From contig NZ_CP095742.1 in assembly GCF_023078495.1 (NCBI RefSeq), positions 1,116,001 to 1,180,000 of the forward strand: a stretch of DNA of 64,000 nucleotides, written 5' to 3'. Origin of the DNA: Luteibacter aegosomatissinici (GTDB lineage: Bacteria > Pseudomonadota > Gammaproteobacteria > Xanthomonadales > Rhodanobacteraceae). The stretch's first letter is position 1. Each line of letters starts with the position of its first letter. The notes under the pieces were generated by a model. That model made no database searches and had not been told where the DNA came from. It was given only the letters and a program-made list of their open reading frames with translations. The position numbers and the translations under genes are program-made. Shown piece after piece: positions 58,776 through 64,000 of this stretch.

Positions 58776-60221
58776 ATGCCACTCAATGCCAAAGCGGAAG
58801 CGGTCCTGCAGGCCTTCGGAAAAGAACCCGGTGTCACGCCGGATCAGCTGAAGAACCTGACGGAGACGATCAATGCCTCGCCGGCGCTCGTCGACGAGGT
58901 GAACCGCGCGGTCGATGCGGGTCACCTCCAGCGCATCGTCGCCCTGAACAATCCGCATGCAGGCGGTGAATACAACGCTGGCGCCCATGAGATGCGCTTG
59001 CCGCTCACGAGCCTTTCCACGCCAACCGGCGGCAAGTTCGACGCATCGGAGGCCACCTTCGTGCTTGGCCACGAACTGCAGCACGGGTTCAACGCGGCTG
59101 ATATCGCGAAGGCCAACACGCAGTTCACGCATGATCTGCAGGCCGTGGCGCAATCAAAAACCACGCCCCACGACTATACGAAGCCCGTGGGCGATGTGAT
59201 CGCTGCGAGCCGCCGTGACGAGGCTGGTGCGGAAATCTCCGGATGGAACGCGACAGTCAGCGCCGCGCGTCTGGAAGCGCAGAAGAACCATGCGCCCGCG
59301 CCCACGCTGGAAGACATCTACAAGCGCAACCCGGGGCGCATGGATGATTTCATCCACGTCGATCGCAGCCAGCTGCCCGCGACGTACAGCATGCGCTCCA
59401 ACCTCACGGTGAATGCCGACCTGACCATGCCGTCCACGCCGGCCAATATTGAAGGCATGGGCAAGAATTATTTCGACCGGTCATCGACGCTTGGACACAA
59501 CGGCAACTCGTCGTATGCGAACTACTACGGCGCCTGGGCCGCGGGCGTCGCCGTGCAGTACGAGCGCCACTACGGGAATGGGCAGGCGCCCATGGCGCTC
59601 GACCTGAAGTCGCTTCATCTGGATCCCGGCATCATGGCGCAGAACGGTATTAACCTTGGCGTGAACCACAACGCCATGCCTTATCTGGACACCAGCACGC
59701 AGCCACCGACAGCGCGTAACTTCCGCGACTCGGCAACGTCGCATGTCTATCAGCCGGTCGTTCCCGGTTCGGCACCTGTCACGCTGGATCACAGCGATCA
59801 CCCGGACCATGCGCTATTCAAGCAGGCGCAGGGTGCCGTGCATCGGCTCGATGCGCAGCATGGCAGGGTGCCCGACCAGCAGAGCGAAAACCTGGCGGGC
59901 GCATTGACCGTCGCGGCCCGGGAGCAGGGCCTGACATCAGTCGATCACGTGGTGCTCAATGCGGATGCGTCGAAAGCCTATGCCGTGGAAGGTCAGCTGG
60001 ATTCGCCGCACAAGCGTATCGCCGAGGCATCGACGCAGCAGGCGGTCAACACGCCGATCGAGCAAAGCAGCGTCGCGTGGCAGGCGGTCGCCGAACGCGC
60101 ACAACAGGCCAGCCACCAGCAGGTCGTGCAACAGCAGTCCGCATCACAGCAACAGGCGACGCAGCAGCCACCGGCGCAGCCACAGGCGCCGGCGATGTCG
60201 CATGCCATGCCGGGCCCCTGA
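58776..60221 (+). CDS. Putative type IV secretion effector: zincin plus XVIPCD
   Basis: 481 residues. An N-terminal domain holds a zinc-protease motif HELQH (H99-H103) in ATFVLGHELQHGF, and acidic residues in SRRDEAGAEISGWNA (E149, E153) could give the third ligand. No signal peptide is present. Residues about 336-440 match the XVIPCD, the C-terminal domain that targets bactericidal effectors to the Xanthomonadales X-T4SS: DHPDHALFKQA, VHRLDAQHGRVPDQQSENLA, VDHVVLNADASKAYAVEGQL and VNTPIEQSS. A glutamine-rich tail follows, as in many of them. The likely role is killing of competitor bacteria after contact. The substrate is unknown, and no X-T4SS genes are in this window. Confidence 0.85.
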   Translation: MPLNAKAEAVLQAFGKEPGVTPDQLKNLTETINASPALVDEVNRAVDAGHLQRIVALNNPHAGGEYNAGAHEMRLPLTSLSTPTGGKFDASEATFVLGHELQHGFNAADIAKANTQFTHDLQAVAQSKTTPHDYTKPVGDVIAASRRDEAGAEISGWNATVSAARLEAQKNHAPAPTLEDIYKRNPGRMDDFIHVDRSQLPATYSMRSNLTVNADLTMPSTPANIEGMGKNYFDRSSTLGHNGNSSYANYYGAWAAGVAVQYERHYGNGQAPMALDLKSLHLDPGIMAQNGINLGVNHNAMPYLDTSTQPPTARNFRDSATSHVYQPVVPGSAPVTLDHSDHPDHALFKQAQGAVHRLDAQHGRVPDQQSENLAGALTVAAREQGLTSVDHVVLNADASKAYAVEGQLDSPHKRIAEASTQQAVNTPIEQSSVAWQAVAERAQQASHQQVVQQQSASQQQATQQPPAQPQAPAMSHAMPGP

Positions 60222-60249
60222 GTGAACGGCGGGGCCTCCTGGCCCCACG

Positions 60250-61314
60250 TCAACGGCCGTGGCGGCCTAACGCCCACGCCACGTGCTCACGCACCACGGC
60301 CGAGTCGTTATTGGCTCGCGCCAGCAAGGCGTCCACCACCTCATCCGTGGTGGGCGCGTTTCCGAGGCCTACGGCAAGGTTGCGTAACCAGCCCTCGTAC
60401 CCCGTGCGGCGAATCGCCATCCCCTCGGTGCGAGAGAGGAATTCCTCCTCGCTCCATGCGAACAGTTCCACCAGCTTCGGCCCATCCAGGCTGTGTCGCG
60501 GCGCGAAATCAGGCTCGGTCGCATCCTGTGCAAACTTGTTCCACGGGCAGATCAGCTGGCAGTCGTCGCAGCCAAACACACGATTGCCCATCGGTGCGCG
60601 GAGTTCTTCCGGAATACTGCCCCTGAGCTCGATCGTGAGATACGAAATGCATTTGCGCGCATCCAGCCGATACGGCGCGACGATGGCCTGCGTTGGGCAG
60701 ATATCGATGCATTTGCGGCAGCTGCCACAGTGCGCTGAGGCGGGTTCATCCACGGGCAGGGGCAGGTCGGTGTAAAGCTCGCCCAGGAAGAAGTAGGAGC
60801 CGGCACGCTTGTTGATCACGACGGTGTGCTTGCCGATCCAGCCGAGCCCCGCGTTGCGTGCAAGGGCTTTCTCCAGCACGGGGGCGGAATCCACGTAGGC
60901 GCGGTAAGCGAATTCGCCGATGCGCTCGGTGATGCGCGAGGCCAGCTTCTGCAGCCGGTTGCGCATGACCTTGTGGTAATCCCGGCCCAGGGCGTAGCGG
61001 GCGATGTACGCCTTGTCGCCATCGTTGATGACATCCCAGGCATTTGCCGTGCCGGGCGGGATGTAATCCATGCGCACCGAGATGACGCGCAGGGTGCCGG
61101 GTTCCAGCTCGGCGGGCCGGCTGCGCCGGGTGCCGTGGCGGGCCATATAGTCCATCTCGCCATGGTGGCCATCGGCCAGCCAGCGTTCGAGGTAAGCCTC
61201 GTCGTGGCCCAGTTCGGTGCCCGCTATCCCGGCATCCGCGAAGCCGAGTTCACCCGCCCAGCGCTTGATGTCGCTGGCGAGGGCGGCGTAATCGATGTCG
61301 GTGGAAACGGGCAT
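60250..61314 (-). CDS. queG: Epoxyqueuosine reductase
   Basis: A 354-residue cobalamin-dependent iron-sulfur enzyme for the last step of queuosine tRNA modification. Two 4Fe-4S clusters are visible: CGSCRKCIDICPTQAI and CDDCQLICPWNKF. The catalytic-domain segment VDSAPVLEKALARNAGLGWI and a C-terminal HEAT-like region are present. It is convergent with the effector gene, 28 bp apart, and divergent from nnr. Confidence 0.95.
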   Translation of the reverse strand: MPVSTDIDYAALASDIKRWAGELGFADAGIAGTELGHDEAYLERWLADGHHGEMDYMARHGTRRSRPAELEPGTLRVISVRMDYIPPGTANAWDVINDGDKAYIARYALGRDYHKVMRNRLQKLASRITERIGEFAYRAYVDSAPVLEKALARNAGLGWIGKHTVVINKRAGSYFFLGELYTDLPLPVDEPASAHCGSCRKCIDICPTQAIVAPYRLDARKCISYLTIELRGSIPEELRAPMGNRVFGCDDCQLICPWNKFAQDATEPDFAPRHSLDGPKLVELFAWSEEEFLSRTEGMAIRRTGYEGWLRNLAVGLGNAPTTDEVVDALLARANNDSAVVREHVAWALGRHGR

Positions 61315-61337
61315 GCCTCCATTCTACTTGGCCCACC

Positions 61338-61343
61338 TATAAT
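61338..61343 (+). promoter_or_regulatory. Near-start -10 element of nnr
   Basis: A perfect TATAAT ends seven bases before the nnr ATG in a 36-bp divergent gap with no ribosome binding site, suggesting a leaderless or nearly leaderless message. The -35 is not convincing. Confidence 0.5.
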
Positions 61344-61350
61344 CCCTACG

Positions 61351-62826
61351 ATGAGCGCCCCACACCGCGATACCGCCCTGTTCACGTCCGCGCAGTCGCG
61401 CGCCATCGACCGGCGTGCGATCGATGAGCTGGGTATTCCCGGCTTCGAACTGATGTCGCGCGCCGCCGCGGCGGCCTTTGCCCAGCTGCGCCGGCACTGG
61501 CCCGAGGCCCGGAGGGTTCGTGTCGTATGCGGTGCGGGCAACAACGGCGGCGATGGTTACCTGGTGGCACGCGACGCGCTGGCGGCTGGGCTGCACGCGG
61601 ATGTGGTCGCGCTAGGTGTACCGAAGGAGGGCGGTGATGCCGCCCGGGCGCGCCAGGCCTTCGTGGATGCCGGCGGCGTGGTCACGCTCTCCGAGGACGA
61701 CGACGCGCTTGCGAGTCCCGATGTCATTGTGGACGCGATCTACGGGACCGGCCTGAACCGTGCACCCGAACGCGAAGCGAAGCGTGCCATCGAGGCAATC
61801 AACGCGGCGGGCCTGCCGGTACTCGCGCTGGATATCCCCTCCGGGCTATCGGCGGACACCGGCGGGTGCCCGGGCGTGGCGGTGCGTGCCAGCGCCACGG
61901 CCACCTTCATCGTTCACAAGCGTGGTTTGCATACCCACCTGGCGGAGATCGCCGGCGGGATTGTGCTGCATACCCTTGGGTTGCCCGAAGGGATCCTGGA
62001 GCCACCCGATGCCACGATCCTGACGCCGCGCGGCCTGCCGCCGCGGCCACGCGACTCACACAAGGGCACGAACGGTCATGTGCTGGCCGTAGGTGGTGAT
62101 CATGGCACCGGCGGTGCGGTGCGCATGGCGGCCGAGGCGGCGGCGCGCACCGGCGCAGGCCTGGTCAGCGTGGCCACCCGCGAGCAGAACGTGCTGGCGA
62201 TGAACGCGGCGCGTCCCGAACTCATGGCGCATGCCGTCGATGGCCCGCAGACACTCCAGCCCATGCTGGATAAGGCCTCGGTGGTCGCGCTGGGCCCCGG
62301 TCTGGGCCAGGCCGCGTGGGGCCATGCCCTGTGGACCACCGCGCTCGATGCCGGCAAGCCTACCGTGCTCGATGCGGATGGCCTGAATCTTCTGCACGCC
62401 GAGAAGCGCATCCTGCCCGCCCGCATCGTGCTCACCCCGCACCCGGGCGAGGCCGGCCGCCTCCTGGGCGTGTCGACCGCGGAGGTGCAAGCGGACCGTT
62501 TCGCCGCCGTGCGCTTGCTCGCCCGGCGCTTCGAAGCCGTCGTGGTCCTGAAGGGCAACGGCAGCCTCATTGCCTCGCCGGAAGGCGAAGTCGCCGTGTG
62601 CCCCTGGGGGAATCCGGGCATGGCCAGTGGTGGCATGGGCGATACCCTTACCGGCATCATCGCGGGCCTGCTCGCGCAGGGTTGCGTGCCTTTCGAGGCC
62701 GCGTGCCTGGGTGTCGGCCTGCATGCGCGTGCTGCTGATGTCGCGGCCAGGGGCGGCGAACGTGGCCTGCTGGCTGGCGATCTGCTCGAACCATTGCGCC
62801 GCCTCGTGAACGGCCTGGAGGCCTGA
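61351..62826 (+). CDS. nnr: Bifunctional NAD(P)H-hydrate repair enzyme Nnr
   Basis: 491 residues. The N-terminal YjeF_N epimerase contains VVCGAGNNGGDGYLVARDAL and DAIYGTGLNR. The C-terminal dehydratase of the ribokinase fold contains VLAVGGDHGTGGAVRMAAEA and NPGMASGGMGDTLTGIIAGL. Together they repair damaged nicotinamide cofactors. The ATG at 61351 is chosen because upstream in-frame sequence lies antisense to queG. It overlaps tsaE by one base (TGATG). Confidence 0.94.
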   Translation: MSAPHRDTALFTSAQSRAIDRRAIDELGIPGFELMSRAAAAAFAQLRRHWPEARRVRVVCGAGNNGGDGYLVARDALAAGLHADVVALGVPKEGGDAARARQAFVDAGGVVTLSEDDDALASPDVIVDAIYGTGLNRAPEREAKRAIEAINAAGLPVLALDIPSGLSADTGGCPGVAVRASATATFIVHKRGLHTHLAEIAGGIVLHTLGLPEGILEPPDATILTPRGLPPRPRDSHKGTNGHVLAVGGDHGTGGAVRMAAEAAARTGAGLVSVATREQNVLAMNAARPELMAHAVDGPQTLQPMLDKASVVALGPGLGQAAWGHALWTTALDAGKPTVLDADGLNLLHAEKRILPARIVLTPHPGEAGRLLGVSTAEVQADRFAAVRLLARRFEAVVVLKGNGSLIASPEGEVAVCPWGNPGMASGGMGDTLTGIIAGLLAQGCVPFEAACLGVGLHARAADVAARGGERGLLAGDLLEPLRRLVNGLEA

Positions 62827-63275
62827 TGGAACTCGCTCTACCTGATGAAGCCGCGACCATCGCCCTTGGCCGCCGCCTGGCAGCCACCTTGCCCGGTGGG
62901 CTGGTGGCGTTCCTGCATGGCGATCTGGGCGCGGGCAAGACCACGTTCGCCCGTGCGTTCCTGCAGGCGCTTGGCGTGGGCGAACGGGTGAAAAGCCCGA
63001 CCTACAGCCTGGTCGAGGGCTACGAGCTCGGCGATCGCCAGGCGTTCCACCTGGACCTGTACCGCATCGCTGACCCGGGCGAACTCGAATGGCTCGGCCT
63101 GGACAGCCTGGCTGAGCCGGGGGCCGTGGTGCTGGTGGAGTGGCCCGAACGCGGCGCCGGCGCGCTGCCGCCGGTCGATCTGGAACTCAGCTTCCGCCAC
63201 GACGGCACTGGCCGCGCCGTCAGCTTTCTAGCCCGCACCGCCACGGGCCGACGCGTCGTCGATACCCTCCTGTAG
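62826..63275 (+). CDS. tsaE: tRNA threonylcarbamoyladenosine biosynthesis ATPase TsaE
   Basis: 149 residues. Walker A is GDLGAGKTTF, then SPTYSLVEGY and the Walker B-like VLVEWPERG. It works with TsaB and TsaD to make the t6A modification. Its stop codon TAG is part of the REP core CTGTAGGAGCG that follows directly. The canonical order nnr-tsaE-amiC is kept. Confidence 0.95.
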   Translation: MELALPDEAATIALGRRLAATLPGGLVAFLHGDLGAGKTTFARAFLQALGVGERVKSPTYSLVEGYELGDRQAFHLDLYRIADPGELEWLGLDSLAEPGAVVLVEWPERGAGALPPVDLELSFRHDGTGRAVSFLARTATGRRVVDTLL

Positions 63276-63338
63276 GAGCGCGCTTGCGCGCGATGCGCCG
63301 TGCCGCGAGCACCCATCGCGCGCGAGCGCGCTCCTACA
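63270..63338. repeat. REP doublet between tsaE and amidase gene
   Basis: GTAGGAGCGCGCTTGCGCGC from 63272 and its inverse GCGCGCGAGCGCGCTCCTAC ending near 63337. The first copy overlaps the last codons of tsaE and provides its stop. Confidence 0.88.
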
Positions 63339-63465
63339 TATCGCGATAAATCTCATCGCTTGCCGCGCATTCCTGTACGAACGTTGACGAAGTGTTCGCA
63401 GGTTATGGATTAGCAAGGGAAAAAATCTTGCAATCCGCGGGCGCATGGAGTTCAATCCGGGCCAT

Positions 63466-64000
63466 ATGAGGGGAATCACTAACAAACTTGGGCTCCTTGC
63501 GTGCGTGACCGCCGTCGCGACGCTGGCGCCTGCCGCCTCGCAGGCGGCGGATGTGAAGGCGGCACGCGTCTGGGCTGGCCCTGAATACACGCGCGTCGTC
63601 TTCGACCTTTCCGGTCCGGCTACTTACAAGATGTCCCAGGGCGATACCCCGGGCAGCGTCGTGCTGGATATTGCCGGCAGCGCCGTGGCACCCGATTTTT
63701 CGGCGCCGGGCGGGCAGGGCCTGTTCAAGTCCATGAGTACCGGCAAGCAGGGCGCCGCCGCCCGCATGACCGCCATGGTCGATCCAAAGGCCAAACCCAA
63801 GAGCTTCCTGCTCAAGCCAGCCGGCGATTACGGCTACCGCCTGGTGCTCGATCTGTATCCGGGTGGGCAGGCCGATCCGGGCGATAACGCCCCAGGCGAT
63901 GACGATACCCCGGCCGCGGCGAAGGCCGTGGCCGATGCACCGGCTGATGCGCCGGTCGCGACCGTGACATCGTCAAAGAGCCGCAACGCCAAGACACCCC
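63466..64000 (+). CDS. amiC: N-acetylmuramoyl-L-alanine amidase AmiC, 5' part
   Basis: This frame stays open to the window edge. It starts MRGITNKLGLLACV, continues into a signal peptide ending LAPAASQAAD, and is followed by an AMIN domain (AARVWAGPEYTRVVFDLSGP, later YGYRLVLDLYP) of the type that localises AmiC to the septum. A linker rich in A, D and P follows at the edge. The catalytic Amidase_3 domain must lie beyond 64000. An in-frame ATG at 63445 is an alternative start. Identification rests on AMIN plus gene order after tsaE. Confidence 0.82.
   Translation, partial: MRGITNKLGLLACVTAVATLAPAASQAADVKAARVWAGPEYTRVVFDLSGPATYKMSQGDTPGSVVLDIAGSAVAPDFSAPGGQGLFKSMSTGKQGAAARMTAMVDPKAKPKSFLLKPAGDYGYRLVLDLYPGGQADPGDNAPGDDDTPAAAKAVADAPADAPVATVTSSKSRNAKTP

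Noticed and set aside
60826-61350. A 175-codon upstream extension of the nnr frame
   Set aside because: It is antisense to queG, and the enzyme family starts near MSAPHRDTALFTSAQSRAID.

Overview
This window is a high-GC chromosomal segment of a gammaproteobacterium. It is most likely from the order Xanthomonadales (Lysobacterales), probably a Rhodanobacteraceae-type organism such as Luteibacter or Dyella. That placement is an inference from three things: the order lolB-ispE-tRNA-Gln-prs-rplY-pth-ychF, an effector carrying the XVIPCD type IV secretion signal known from Xanthomonadales, and many GTAG-type REP palindromes. No transposase, integrase, phage gene or CRISPR array was seen.

Left part (1-20.5 kb). 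A hairpin-rich repeat cluster opens the window. It is followed by a GldA/GldF/GldG-like ABC operon with a CtaG-like membrane protein, then a minus-strand block of ppk2 and hemA-prfA. Next come a TPR lipoprotein, lolB, a GNAT domain fused in frame to IspE, tRNA-Gln, prs, rplY, pth and ychF. An OhrR-like regulator and a three-gene partner-switching module (SpoIIE-type phosphatase, HATPase anti-sigma kinase, STAS protein) precede an acyl-CoA thioesterase.

Central part (20.6-53.3 kb). This is one nearly unbroken information-processing superlocus: tRNA-Tyr/Gly/Thr-tuf1-tRNA-Trp-secE-nusG, rplKAJL-rpoBC, rpsLG-fusA-tuf2, the S10 operon (rpsJ to rpsQ), the spc operon (rplN to secY) and the alpha operon (rpsM-rpsK-rpsD-rpoA) with rplQ. 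Gaps between genes are mostly below 30 bp. The larger gaps hold promoters, leader structures or terminators. rpmJ is not present. The two tuf genes encode EF-Tu proteins that differ at about 56 of 396 residues, which is very unusual for duplicate tuf genes.

Right part (53.4-64 kb). dsbB and a class II DAHP synthase gene are followed by a second copy of the hairpin-rich repeat cluster, filling a 1-kb convergent gap. Then come a succinyl-CoA:acetate CoA-transferase/acetyl-CoA hydrolase on the minus strand and a two-gene toxin/immunity cassette: a secreted putative immunity protein and a zincin-type effector with a C-terminal XVIPCD. The window ends with queG (minus), nnr, tsaE and the 5' part of an amiC-like amidase.

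Best leads for follow-up: the XVIPCD metallopeptidase effector and its immunity gene with two good start sites; the strongly diverged EF-Tu pair with a 138-bp patch of perfect identity; the GNAT-IspE fusion; and the paired [arm]-[REP pair]-[inverted arm] hairpin element found at two places 55 kb apart.
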